From NCBI GenBank assembly GCA_947252975.1, contig CAMXWX010000032.1, positions 1 through 10,154 of the forward strand: a DNA stretch of 10,154 bases, given 5' to 3'. The notes below the pieces were generated by a model, which was given only the letters and a program-made list of their open reading frames with translations, did no database searches and was not told the origin of the DNA. Within the stretch, counting starts at the first letter, position 1; the number at the start of each line of letters is the position of its first letter. The stretch is from an uncultured Gardnerella sp. (GTDB taxonomy: Bacteria > Actinomycetota > Actinomycetes > Actinomycetales > Bifidobacteriaceae). Positions 1 through 7,697 of this stretch are shown in pieces. The position numbers were made by a program, and so were the translations under genes.

Positions 1-1321
1 GAGTAGGAGGAGTTTGTTTCTCTGGCTCTGCAGGATTTTGTGGATTAGCCTGTGGAGTCTGTTGATTCCCTTGTGGAGCGTTCGGCGCTGGAGCTTGATT
101 CTGCTCTTGCTGCTCTGGCTCTGCTGGAGCAGGAGCTGGAGCGTTCTGCTGGTTCTGCATTGGTGGAATTTGCTCTTGCGGAGCATTCGCATCAGGCTCG
201 TCGGCAGATGGGAGACCAGAGCTAAGTGCTTCCTCTGCTCTCTTAGCAGCTGCAGCAAGCGAATCTTTGCGGCCGTTAAGGTTGTTAGACAATGTGCTTA
301 ATTTGCTTATATACGTAGTAAGATTATCTGTGACGATTTTAAATGCGCCTTTACGATGTTCGTCTTTCTTAAAAAGATCTCCATGATTACTCTCAAGACC
401 TTTAATCATATTCCAAACAGTATTGCTTTTTTCTGAGATTTTATCTGTTGCATCGTTAACCTTAGATTCTGCATCTTGGATTTTTTTCTGAACTTTAACA
501 ACTTTTTCAGACGCTGCTGCAATCTGGTTCATAGCATCTGAAGCGTCTTTAGCTGTTCTTTCTAAATCCCGCCTTGAATTTTGCAAATTTTCTTCAATAA
601 TTTTTTTATTTTCACCTTGAGCGTCTTTAAGCTCTTGAGTTCTAGCTGCTATATCTTTCTTCGCTTTTTCGATTCCAGCTACAGCTTGTGTTTTCTTTTC
701 TATTGCGCTATTTACGCTCTGGATAGCTTCATCGGCTTCGTTTTGAGTTTTAGTTACTTCTTCTTCTACTGGATTGTATGATGCAGTTGCTTCGTTTAGA
801 TATTTGTTTGCATCTTTAAACTTCTCTGTTGCATCTTTTTCAAACTTCTTTTGTGCTTCTTCAGGCGGTGTTTTAGAATTCTTGCCACCAGCTTGCGCAC
901 CAGTGTTGCCTTCGGAGCCATGATCTTCTTTCTTTTCAGAAGATTTGCCTTGTGTGCTTGCGCTAGGGTCGGAACTTGTCTGGCTAGCGCCAGCAGAACC
1001 AGGATTGCCTTGAGTCTGACCTTGCTGTGGTTGGCCAGCAGCAGCGTTTTGAGTTTGATCTGCCTGAGTCTTTCCAGATTCATTACCAGCAACAGGCGAG
1101 TTAACGGTTTGTGGTTTAAAATCTTCTGGACCGTAAGACATAACATTGCTAACAGCATTAAAACCAGTGTCGGATATGCTTTCAACACGTGCTGCTGGAT
1201 GATTGGACGTATCGGTTGTAGTCGTGTCTGCGGCGTTTGCTGCGTTTGCAATGCTTATGCTTCCAATAAGAGCCAAAGAGCTAGCGCCTAAAGAGATAGC
1301 GGCTGCAATCTTAGCGTTCAT
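1..1321 (-). CDS. Secreted coiled-coil, Pro/Gln-rich surface protein (C-terminus beyond left edge)
   Basis: The frame is open from ATG at 1321-1319 to the window edge, about 440 codons with no stop. The start is supported by a TGAGGT Shine-Dalgarno about 5 nt upstream. Residues 1-30 form a Sec signal peptide (MNAKIAAAIS, a hydrophobic core, then an ANA-type cleavage site) with no lipobox. Residues ~30-150 are low-complexity, rich in Thr, Ser, Gln and Gly. Residues ~155-365 are rich in Glu, Lys, Ala and Gln with heptad-like spacing, consistent with a long alpha-helical coiled coil. From ~370 the chain is a Pro/Gln/Ala/Glu tail (NAPAPAPAEP and similar), the kind of wall-spanning linker that often precedes a cell-wall anchor. 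The anchor itself, if any, lies outside the window. I recognise no named family; adhesin or surface antigen is inference from architecture only. It is separated from pulA by a terminator and is probably its own transcription unit. Confidence 0.85.
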   Translation of the reverse strand, partial: MNAKIAAAISLGASSLALIGSISIANAANAADTTTTDTSNHPAARVESISDTGFNAVSNVMSYGPEDFKPQTVNSPVAGNESGKTQADQTQNAAAGQPQQGQTQGNPGSAGASQTSSDPSASTQGKSSEKKEDHGSEGNTGAQAGGKNSKTPPEEAQKKFEKDATEKFKDANKYLNEATASYNPVEEEVTKTQNEADEAIQSVNSAIEKKTQAVAGIEKAKKDIAARTQELKDAQGENKKIIEENLQNSRRDLERTAKDASDAMNQIAAASEKVVKVQKKIQDAESKVNDATDKISEKSNTVWNMIKGLESNHGDLFKKDEHRKGAFKIVTDNLTTYISKLSTLSNNLNGRKDSLAAAAKRAEEALSSGLPSADEPDANAPQEQIPPMQNQQNAPAPAPAEPEQQEQNQAPAPNAPQGNQQTPQANPQNPAEPEKQTPPT

Positions 1322-1542
1322 ATTTACCTCATTCTTCAAATCATTTAGGTTTGGGGGTGGGGATATTTGTTTAATTATCAAGTTGTAAGATCAAAGCGCT
1401 GCCATGCAATGTGTGCTTTAATAGCGTCTCTGTCTTGTTACTGAACTTTCTCCTCTCCACCATCGCGAATATACGCAAGGGGGGTATAAAGTCTAAAAAT
1501 GATTCTAGCAGAACAGCAGGAATAATTCGCTCACTTTGGCAA

Positions 1543-1571
1543 TTTATAAGGAACAATTAAGGAAATTACAA
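1543..1571 (-). promoter_or_regulatory. Candidate sigma-70-type promoter for the surface-protein gene
   Basis: Minus strand: -35 TTGTAA (1566-1571), 17-nt spacer, -10 TATAAA (1543-1548). Transcription would start near 1536, giving a leader of about 215 nt. The match is moderate and the region is AT-rich, so chance matches are likely. Confidence 0.35.
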
Positions 1572-1648
1572 GGTTTTGCCTTGAAATATTAGTATTTGAC
1601 CAAATATTCGGCTAAGTATTTGAAAATATAATATTCAACTATAAATCC

Positions 1649-1704
1649 AAAAATAATCCCGACTTTGTTTCCAAATCACAAGAATAAGGGAACAAAATCG
1701 GGAT
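1649..1704 (-). terminator. Rho-independent terminator downstream of pulA
   Basis: Arms at 1656-1672 and 1688-1704 form a 17-bp stem with one mismatch and one G-T pair around a 15-nt loop. The outer seven pairs are ATCCCGA/TCGGGAT. On the minus strand the stem is followed directly by TATTTTTGG, a short T tract. It begins about 35 nt past the pulA stop codon, as expected for the end of the maltodextrin cluster. Confidence 0.8.
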
Positions 1705-1739
1705 AAAATGCGATTCGAGCGCTAAAAAAACTCGAGCAA

Positions 1740-3737
1740 TCAAGCGCGCTTGTTGCTTAACACAACAAAAGTACGTGGTGGAATATGAACTGCGCGCTGA
1801 TCGCCATTATCATCGCAAAGCATTGATGCGCGGCTGCCGGAAGCGCTGCCAATCCATCTATCAAAGTACTCGCTGGAGTCCAGCACACAGCGCCATTTTT
1901 TGCGGCTTGCGCAAGGCTCAGGCAAATCAACCGTTGCAGACGCATCTTTCATAGGATTAGCGCACACAATCAAGTCGCTTTCAATTTGCTCCGCAAGAAC
2001 AGAATTATCGGATGCGTTAAGACGCGTGTGCTGAGCGTCGTAGAAATCAGCGTTCTTAGCGCGAAGTTTTATAAGCGCGCTATACCAGTCTACAAGCGGT
2101 TGGAATCGCTTAGCTCTAGACCAATCAAGCTGGTTCATAGCAACTCCGCGATTATAGGAGTTATCGCAACCATGCTTAGTGCGGCCAAACTCTTCGCCGC
2201 CAAGCATAAATGGCATTCCAGCGGAGCACAAAATTATGCCAGCGCTAAGAATGTTAGCGCTGAAGATGTCTGCAACGCTGTTTGGATCGCTTGCGTCAAA
2301 ATCGCAGTTAGACGCATTGTCGCGCATAGAAATGCACAGCTTATCCCACAAAGTCAAATCGTCGTGAGCAGAAACATACTGCACAATCTGGCCAACACTC
2401 TTACCAGCACAAGGCATACCACGCCAGCCATTAAACGCATTGCGCACAGGATCTGCCGTCCAGAACTCGTTGCTATTTACATAGCCGCGGTCTCGATGAT
2501 CCATAACATTGCCCTTAATCGTGTCACGAGACTCATCACTAAACCAGCCGATTCTAGAATCAAGGAAGTCGCGCCCAGCTTTATCTCCCATAGGGCAGTC
2601 ATCGCCAACAGCTGCAGCATCCGCACCCCACGGCTCGCCATACATAAGAATATCTTTGCCGCCATCAAGCTTATCTAGTTCGGCACGAATCATATTCAAA
2701 GTTTGCGCATCCGTTAAGCCCATAAGGTCAAACCTAAAACCATCCACATGGTAGCAGCGCGCCCAATGCAAAATAGACTCAATCATAAAACGCCTAAACA
2801 TTGGGTGGTTGGAAGCCATTTCGTTGCCGCAGCCCGATCCGTTTGCAAATCCGCCGTCATCCTTGCGCCTGCAAAAATAGCCAGGAGCAACGCTTTCAAA
2901 CGCGTTCGATGCTGCTTCAAACATGTGATTATAAACAACATCCATAACTACGCGCATGCCATTCTTGTGCAAAGCGCCAATCATCGCCTTGCACTCGCGG
3001 ATTCTTGCCGTTCCGTCGTACGGGTTGCTGGAGTATGCGCCTTCTGGCACGTTGTACGCGTGAGGATCGTAGCCCCAATTGTAAAGCGAATCAACACTTT
3101 TTCCATCTTTGCGTGCAGACGAAATCGCAACCTCATCCACAGTCGCAAAATCGTAGATTGGCATTAGTTGAACGTGAGTTACGCCAAGTTTTTTAAGATA
3201 GTCGATTCCAGTAGGGAAGTTGCTATCTGAATCTAAAGTTGTATGCGAATCTGTAAAAGCAAGATACTGACCGCGGTGTTCTGGCTTAAATCCGCCATTT
3301 GCATTGCTGCTAAAGTCTTCAACGTGCGTTTCCCAAACAACCGTTGCATGGCGCACAAATTCTGGCGATTTGTCTTTGTGCCACCCTGCAGGAGCCACGC
3401 GATCTTCGTCAATAACAAGGCTGCGCTCGCCATTTACGCCGCTAGCAACACCCCAAGGGTCGCTTGTGCGATTCACTTTTCCATCTGCAAAAGTCACAAG
3501 AAAGTCGTAGTAAACGCCATCTAGTCTTTGCAAGATTGACGTTCTCCATGCTCCGTCGCGCAATGGCTTCAAATCACGTGTTTTAAAAGGTTCGCTGTTG
3601 TTTCCTGTTTCAAAAAGTCGCAGTGTTACGCTCGATGCTGTTGGCGCCCAAAGCGTAAATGTGGTCGATCTTTCGTTAAGCGAGAATCCGAGCTGCCCCG
3701 AATAAACTGGCCATTGTGTTGAAGGTGGGAACGTCAT
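1740..3737 (-). CDS. pulA: Type I pullulanase (alpha-1,6 debranching enzyme, GH13, cytoplasmic)
   Basis: A 665-residue enzyme expected to hydrolyse alpha-1,6 branch points in imported maltodextrins or glycogen. Residues ~10-110 are a CBM48-like N-terminal domain (FTLWAPTASSV; DPWGVASGVNG). The type I pullulanase signature YNWGYDP is at 219-225. The GH13 conserved regions are all present: region I DVVYNH (266-271), region II GFRFDLMG with nucleophile D337, region III YGEPW with acid/base E368, and region IV SAHDD (H458, D459). Length fits the family and no catalytic residue is missing. There is no signal peptide or anchor, so it should act in the cytoplasm on imported substrate, unlike secreted bacterial amylopullulanases. 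The ATG at 3737 has AAGGA 7 nt upstream. It lies 113 nt after malG on the same strand and is probably the last gene of the cluster. GlgX-type isoamylase is less likely because of YNWGYDP. Confidence 0.93.
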   Translation of the reverse strand: MTFPPSTQWPVYSGQLGFSLNERSTTFTLWAPTASSVTLRLFETGNNSEPFKTRDLKPLRDGAWRTSILQRLDGVYYDFLVTFADGKVNRTSDPWGVASGVNGERSLVIDEDRVAPAGWHKDKSPEFVRHATVVWETHVEDFSSNANGGFKPEHRGQYLAFTDSHTTLDSDSNFPTGIDYLKKLGVTHVQLMPIYDFATVDEVAISSARKDGKSVDSLYNWGYDPHAYNVPEGAYSSNPYDGTARIRECKAMIGALHKNGMRVVMDVVYNHMFEAASNAFESVAPGYFCRRKDDGGFANGSGCGNEMASNHPMFRRFMIESILHWARCYHVDGFRFDLMGLTDAQTLNMIRAELDKLDGGKDILMYGEPWGADAAAVGDDCPMGDKAGRDFLDSRIGWFSDESRDTIKGNVMDHRDRGYVNSNEFWTADPVRNAFNGWRGMPCAGKSVGQIVQYVSAHDDLTLWDKLCISMRDNASNCDFDASDPNSVADIFSANILSAGIILCSAGMPFMLGGEEFGRTKHGCDNSYNRGVAMNQLDWSRAKRFQPLVDWYSALIKLRAKNADFYDAQHTRLNASDNSVLAEQIESDLIVCANPMKDASATVDLPEPCASRKKWRCVLDSSEYFDRWIGSASGSRASMLCDDNGDQRAVHIPPRTFVVLSNKRA

Positions 3738-3850
3738 GAATATATCCTTTTGTATTTTATTAAATTATTTAGCATAAAATACGAAGGCCGAAACGCTTTT
3801 AACGCTCGACCCCCATATTTCACCAAACTCTACAATTAATGCAGAGCTTA
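3738..3850 (-). promoter_or_regulatory. malG-pulA intercistronic region with two inverted repeats
   Basis: Two stem-loops lie in this 113-nt gap. Just after the malG stop, CTCTGCA/TGTAGAG around TTAAT gives a 7-bp stem (one G-U) with only a weak T run after it. Nearer pulA, a perfect 9-bp repeat GTATTTTAT/ATAAAATAC (3752-3782, 13-nt loop) ends just before the AAGGA ribosome binding site. It could be an mRNA hairpin affecting pulA translation or a regulator site. I found no convincing -35/-10 pair, so read-through from malG is the simplest view. Confidence 0.5.
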
Positions 3851-4771
3851 CTATCCCTTAACAGAGCCAGACATCGACTCTTCGTAGAATCGTTGCATAA
3901 CAATGAACAGGATTGCGATTGGAATGGAAACGCACACAGCTCCAGCGGAGAATCGTGCGAACCAGTGATTAATGTATTCTCTCTGCAACATTTGGTACAA
4001 GCCCAAAGCCACAGTGTAATTATCTTGAGTACGAGCAATCGTCTTAACAAGAACGAAGTCAAGCCATGGACCCAAGAAGCTAACAATAGCCTGGAACACA
4101 ATCATAGGCTTGCATATTGGAAGAATAATCTTATAGAATACTTGCCAAGTTGTGCAACCATCCAAGTAGGCGGCCTCGTCCAAAGACTTTGGAATCGTAT
4201 CCATGTAGCCCTTCATAACGTAGAAACCCATGCCGCTACCAGCAGAGTAAACGATAATCAGAGAAATAAGAACAACGGAGCCATTCGTTAATCCAAAAGC
4301 CTTCAAAATGAAGTAGATAGCAATAACTGCCATGATTCCTGGGAACATGCCAAGAATCAAAGCAATATTCATAAATGTCTTACGACCGCGGAAACGCAAG
4401 CGAGACATGCAGAACGCTACTACAAGCACGAAGAACAGAGAGATAATGCACACGAAAATAGACACAATCAAGGTGTTTAAGAACATTCGTGGGAAGTCAA
4501 GAACTTCTCGCTCAGTAAACAGCTGAATGTAATTATTAAACGTATACTTAGTTGGGAAGAACGTTGTCTGGTATGGAGCGGTGTTTTGGTTAAAGCTTTC
4601 CAAGAACACCCATACGATTGGCGCGAGCCAAATAATAGACATAATAATCAGGAAGATATGAGTGATGATATCTCCGATTATGCGGCGCACGCGCTGATCG
4701 CGCCAGAATGGAACGCTGCGTGTACTATGCACAGTTTGTTCGCTTTGCATAAGATCCTTCTTATTACTCAC
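3851..4771 (-). CDS. malG: Maltodextrin ABC transporter permease, MalG type
   Basis: A 306-residue inner-membrane subunit of a carbohydrate ABC importer, partner of the MalF-type protein encoded just upstream. Hydrophobic segments lie at roughly 35-57, 98-121, 134-158, 165-186, 223-243 and 276-294, giving the usual six helices. The EAA loop that docks on the ATPase runs from E199 to P221 (EAAYLDGCTTW...ILP). The C-terminus GSVKG resembles the GAVKG ending common in MalG. The start is GTG at 4771-4769: it overlaps the malF stop as GTGA and has AGGAGG 7 nt upstream, so the two permeases are translationally coupled. Maltodextrin rather than another sugar is inferred from the neighbouring pullulanase and binding protein. 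Confidence 0.92.
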   Translation of the reverse strand: MSNKKDLMQSEQTVHSTRSVPFWRDQRVRRIIGDIITHIFLIIMSIIWLAPIVWVFLESFNQNTAPYQTTFFPTKYTFNNYIQLFTEREVLDFPRMFLNTLIVSIFVCIISLFFVLVVAFCMSRLRFRGRKTFMNIALILGMFPGIMAVIAIYFILKAFGLTNGSVVLISLIIVYSAGSGMGFYVMKGYMDTIPKSLDEAAYLDGCTTWQVFYKIILPICKPMIVFQAIVSFLGPWLDFVLVKTIARTQDNYTVALGLYQMLQREYINHWFARFSAGAVCVSIPIAILFIVMQRFYEESMSGSVKG

Positions 4772-6171
4772 CGGAATCCCTCCTCATTCTTGTAGGAGCC
4801 AGAGTTGCGGTATGTTATCAAAGCAACAATCGCAAGCACAATGAATGTCATAATGCCGATTACTGCGCCCATGCTGTAGTTATCTTTATCAACCGTAAGC
4901 TTGTACAGCCATGTGATGAGCAAATCAGTCTTACCTGCCGAAGAGCCGATTGGTGTTGGCTCGCCGCCAGACAAGAGGTAAATAACGTTGAAGTTGTTAA
5001 CATTGCCAGTGAACGTTGTAATTAAGTATGGAGTCATAACAAAGAAGATGTATGGCATAGTAACGTTCATAAAGCGCTGCCACCAGCTTGCGCCATCAAG
5101 TTCTGCTGCTTCGTAAAGCTCTGCTGGAACATTTTGCAAAATACCAGTGATTTGCATGATTGTGTAAGGAATACCAACCCAAAGGTTGATGAGAATAACG
5201 GTAACCCTTGCCCATGTAGCGTCCTGGAAGAATGGCAGTGGGGAATGAATCCATCCAGAAGAGATGAGAAGACGGTTAATAGCGCCATCTCTTTGCAGCA
5301 TGCTGTGCATAACAAGCAAAGACACAAACTGTGGAACTGCGATTGTAAGCGAGAAGCAGATGCGCCACAAGCTCTTAAGGCGAGTAGTGCGCCTGTTAAT
5401 AATCATTGCCATAAACATGCCAAAGAAGAAGTTCAAGAATGTAGCGAAGAAGGCCCAAACAAGGGTCCAAATCAAAACATCGAAGAAGATTCCAGCATTA
5501 ATGGTTCCAGTTGTGTTTCCAAGAATCTTAACAAAGTTGTCTAAGCCAACCCAGTGGAACAGGAGCGTGTGATCACGGTCGTAATTTGTAAACGCCATTG
5601 AAATCATGAATGCTAATGGCAATACCGTAAACAGAACAATTCCAGCGGTTGGAAGAGTCATAAAACCAACGTGTGCGTGGCGATCTAGCAAAGACTCAAC
5701 ATCTTTTACAAAGGTTATAGGCTTTTCTCCGCGCTTTACAAAAGATTGAGCCTTGTATGCGCTACGCAAAGCCAAAGTAGCTAAATAAACTAAAACAATG
5801 ATTGCTGCAATGCTCATAACGCCATACAGCAAAATCTCAACAGAATTATCTCCAGCAACGTAATGCCAGAAGCCGTTAATCTTTACTCTGCCTTGTTTTC
5901 TAGTGCCGAGTGTACCGAATTTTGGTAAATATTCCGCACCAGTTGTGGCCAAGAAGGCAAGAACTCCAGCCTCGCATAGAAGAAATACGAGACCTTTCAC
6001 GTACTGTTTGCGAACGAAGTTACCAAAACCAAAGATAATTATCGAAACCCAAGACAGTGCGTCTGCGTGCTTTGCAGCCTCCTGTAGTGAGTATTGCGAA
6101 GGGGCCACAAATTCATCGGCAGAAGGTGCCTTCTTTCGCTTCCCTCGCTTGGTGGATGTCGTGCCAGTCAT
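4768..6171 (-). CDS. malF: Maltodextrin ABC transporter permease, MalF type
   Basis: A membrane permease of 467 residues. I chose ATG at 6171 because it has a GAAAGG-type ribosome binding site 6 nt upstream. The frame could extend 12 codons to a TTG at 6207, but that start lies inside a GC-rich hairpin arm and has no visible binding site. The first ~165 residues carry a Lys-rich cytoplasmic start and two hydrophobic segments before the core permease domain, an N-terminal extension also seen in Gram-positive MalF/MalC proteins. The core has about six more helices, with the EAA loop at about 354-373 (EAAELDGASWW...MP). It overlaps malG by 4 nt and follows malE after a 158-nt gap with strong hairpins. 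It works with MalG as the transmembrane channel; no ATPase is encoded beside them. Confidence 0.93.
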   Translation of the reverse strand: MTGTTSTKRGKRKKAPSADEFVAPSQYSLQEAAKHADALSWVSIIIFGFGNFVRKQYVKGLVFLLCEAGVLAFLATTGAEYLPKFGTLGTRKQGRVKINGFWHYVAGDNSVEILLYGVMSIAAIIVLVYLATLALRSAYKAQSFVKRGEKPITFVKDVESLLDRHAHVGFMTLPTAGIVLFTVLPLAFMISMAFTNYDRDHTLLFHWVGLDNFVKILGNTTGTINAGIFFDVLIWTLVWAFFATFLNFFFGMFMAMIINRRTTRLKSLWRICFSLTIAVPQFVSLLVMHSMLQRDGAINRLLISSGWIHSPLPFFQDATWARVTVILINLWVGIPYTIMQITGILQNVPAELYEAAELDGASWWQRFMNVTMPYIFFVMTPYLITTFTGNVNNFNVIYLLSGGEPTPIGSSAGKTDLLITWLYKLTVDKDNYSMGAVIGIMTFIVLAIVALITYRNSGSYKNEEGFR

Positions 6172-6207
6172 GACATGCCTTTCCGTAAAATTGTGGGGCT
6201 TATACAA

Positions 6208-6261
6208 GCAAAGAACGCCCCGCCCCGATTTACTGTTCTTAGGGGAGCGGGGCGTCCTTGC
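6208..6261 (-). terminator. GC-rich hairpin between malE and malF, probable attenuating terminator
   Basis: The core stem is ACGCCCCGC (6215-6223) with GCGGGGCGT (6247-6255). It extends inward by CCC/GGG past a bulged A and outward by GCAA/TTGC with bulges. On the minus strand it is followed by TTCTTTGCTTGT, a broken T tract, so it may terminate only part of the transcripts. Partial termination or a stabilised 3' end after malE would explain how a binding protein is made in excess over its permeases. Confidence 0.6.
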
Positions 6262-6266
6262 CGTGT

Positions 6267-6312
6267 TTTTCTAAATATTATTTTCTTTTAAAAGAATTTA
6301 ATATTTAGAAAA
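6267..6312. repeat. 46-nt near-perfect AT-rich palindrome after malE
   Basis: Two 23-nt arms meet with no spacer (6267-6289 and 6290-6312) and differ at only two positions. The outer 14 bp TTTTCTAAATATTA pair perfectly and the centre TTCTTTTAAAAGAA is itself a perfect palindrome. It begins 17 nt beyond the malE stop. As RNA it would be a long A-U hairpin; with the adjacent GC hairpin it makes a two-stem intercistronic element. It could also work as a DNA site. Confidence 0.8.
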
Positions 6313-6329
6313 TAGTCATAAGTTATTAC

Positions 6330-7559
6330 TTACTTCTTAAGAGCTTCCTCAAAGCCCTTCTGGAAGTCTGCAATCTTTGCAGCGGCGTTGCCGTCGTTGA
6401 CTTCCTTGTTGGCCAATGCAGTACCGAAGGTCTTCATTGGATCCCAGAAGGCACCCATTTCTGGAACGGTTGGCTGCAAGACAGAAGTCTTAGCAATGGT
6501 GTTCATCTGAGCAACAGCGGCTGGGTTATCCTTAACAAGATCGCTCAAAGCCTTAGCAACTGGGATGTCGCCGTGAAGCTTGTACATCTGCTCCTGGGAT
6601 TCCTTAGAACCGAGGAATGCAGCGAACTTAGCGGCCATCTCTGGAGCCTTGGAGTTAGGGTTGTAAGCAACAGCCTTAGAGCCAGCGAAGGACTTCATCT
6701 GGTGCTCGCCGTCTTCGGACTTAAACTTTGGAAGCTGAGCAGCAGCGTAGTTGTCGCCCAAAGCCTTCTTTACGTCGCCAGCATCCCAAGAGCCAGAGAA
6801 GTAAGCGTCAACAGTGTGGTTCTTAATGCCAGACAAGCCAGCGCCATCGCCATCCATTACAAAGTTCTTGTTCTGAATGAGCTTTGCAACATACTTAGTG
6901 ATTTCGGCAGCCTTATCACCAATCTTGATGCCGGCCTTGCCATCGTTGCTCTTCTCGCCGAAGAGGGTCATGTTGCCATCAAGGTAGAAGCCTGGAAGGT
7001 ACCAAGCGTTGCTAATATCGAAAGCAACCTTGCCCTTTTCGAGCATCTTATCGAGGGACTTAACGTCTTCGTCGGAGAACTTGGACTTATCGTAGTACAT
7101 GAACCAAGTGTTGCCCATGTATGGAACGCCATAAAGCTTGCCATCTTGAGCGGTTACAGACTGGATGATGGTCTCATCGTTGTCTCCCTTAACCTGCTTT
7201 GCAGCATCGTCGCTCAACTCGCCAATTGCGTTTGCCTTTACCAAGTCGCCGAGCTGATCGTTAGGGAACAGGTAAACATCGGCAGCGGCCTTAGCATCCT
7301 GCTTAACTGTCTTAGCAGCATCTGGTGGTGCAACAACAGCGTTCTTAAAAGTAACTTCTGGGTGATCCTTCTGGAAGGCTTTCTCCATAGCCTGAATCCA
7401 GCCGCCAGCCTTCTGATCTTCGGAAGAAGACCATACGGTGAGCTTTACTGGGTTCGACTTGCTGCTGGAGCCAGCGTTGGTGCTAGAACCGCATGCAGCA
7501 AATCCAAACATAGTGGCGATTGCGAGGCCTGCGCCCAGCACTTTCTTCATATTCGTCAT
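6330..7559 (-). CDS. malE: Maltodextrin-binding lipoprotein, MalE type
   Basis: A 409-residue extracellular solute-binding protein of the carbohydrate ABC family, expected to capture maltodextrins and deliver them to MalFG. The N-terminus MTNMKKVLGAGLAIATMFGF leads to a lipobox FAAC with C23 as the lipidated cysteine, so the mature protein is tethered to the outside of the membrane. Family-like stretches include LTVWSSSEDQ near the mature N-terminus, YGVPYMGNTWFMYYDKSKF in the middle and a Trp-containing PEMGAFWDPM near the end. The ATG at 7559 has AGGAGG 6 nt upstream, a near-ideal ribosome binding site. Promoter and structured leader lie upstream; hairpins downstream separate it from malF. 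Ligand specificity is inferred from the pullulanase and glucosidase neighbours, not proven by residues. Confidence 0.93.
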   Translation of the reverse strand: MTNMKKVLGAGLAIATMFGFAACGSSTNAGSSSKSNPVKLTVWSSSEDQKAGGWIQAMEKAFQKDHPEVTFKNAVVAPPDAAKTVKQDAKAAADVYLFPNDQLGDLVKANAIGELSDDAAKQVKGDNDETIIQSVTAQDGKLYGVPYMGNTWFMYYDKSKFSDEDVKSLDKMLEKGKVAFDISNAWYLPGFYLDGNMTLFGEKSNDGKAGIKIGDKAAEITKYVAKLIQNKNFVMDGDGAGLSGIKNHTVDAYFSGSWDAGDVKKALGDNYAAAQLPKFKSEDGEHQMKSFAGSKAVAYNPNSKAPEMAAKFAAFLGSKESQEQMYKLHGDIPVAKALSDLVKDNPAAVAQMNTIAKTSVLQPTVPEMGAFWDPMKTFGTALANKEVNDGNAAAKIADFQKGFEEALKK

Positions 7560-7575
7560 CCTTGACCTCCTATAT

Positions 7576-7592
7576 CATGCCAGCTTGGCATG
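7576..7592 (-). promoter_or_regulatory. malE: Small perfect hairpin just upstream of the malE ribosome binding site
   Basis: CATGCCA and TGGCATG form a perfect 7-bp stem around a 3-nt loop, ending 4 nt before the AGGAGG (7566-7571). In the mRNA it could tune ribosome access or protect the 5' side; as DNA it could be a repressor site. Confidence 0.6.
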
Positions 7593-7619
7593 TTCTTTGG
7601 TGGCATAGTAACAAATTTC

Positions 7620-7665
7620 ATGTGACGCAACTTCGACGTTTCTCTGCGTTTTTGCAGCGTCACAT
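7620..7665 (-). promoter_or_regulatory. malE: Long inverted repeat in the malE leader enclosing an operator-like site
   Basis: ATGTGACGC (7620-7628) and GCGTCACAT (7657-7665) pair perfectly over 9 bp and enclose 28 nt. Inside are a CTGC/GCAG mini-hairpin and the near-palindrome AACTTCGACGTT (7629-7640), symmetrical except for one pair of positions and centred on TCGA. CG-centred palindromes flanked by AAC/GTT are typical of LacI-family sugar regulators, so this may be an operator. The same element could also fold as leader RNA, since it lies between the predicted start site and the ribosome binding site. Confidence 0.5.
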
Positions 7666-7697
7666 TTGTTGTTGAAATCTGTTTATAAGCAATGTGT

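Larger units (their letters stand above)
1322..1739. other. Non-coding AT-rich spacer between pulA and the surface-protein gene
   Basis: No convincing gene was seen here. Reading on the minus strand it holds the pulA terminator, a candidate promoter, and a leader of about 200 nt ahead of the surface-protein start, with C-rich runs near 1351-1366. Other marks are TATTTG-ac-CAAATA (1593-1606), a direct repeat of AGTATTTGA (1591-1599 and 1615-1623), and a small CAAGG/CCTTG hairpin (1569-1583) that overlaps the candidate -35. These could be regulator sites, but nothing identifies the regulator. Confidence 0.6.

Noticed and set aside
851..1291. Plus-strand and alternative minus-strand frames over the surface-protein gene (also 14-301, 581-781 and 796-1251)
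   Set aside because: All are shadows of the minus-strand frame from 1321, which has a signal peptide, a good ribosome binding site and coherent coiled-coil composition.
1340..1366. G-quadruplex on the plus strand near the surface-protein start
   Set aside because: Only two long G runs and one GG are present, too few for a convincing quadruplex.
1371..1556. 61-codon minus-strand open frame in the spacer before the surface-protein gene
   Set aside because: No ribosome binding site or recognisable features; it lies in the presumed leader and promoter region.
6172..6207. 12-codon N-terminal extension of malF to a TTG at 6207
   Set aside because: It starts within a terminator-like hairpin and lacks a ribosome binding site, whereas ATG at 6171 has one.
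6573..7565. Long open frame (330 codons) on the plus strand opposite malE
   Set aside because: It is antisense to a gene with clear lipoprotein and solute-binding features and shows no domain, ribosome binding site or plausible composition; it reflects malE codon use.
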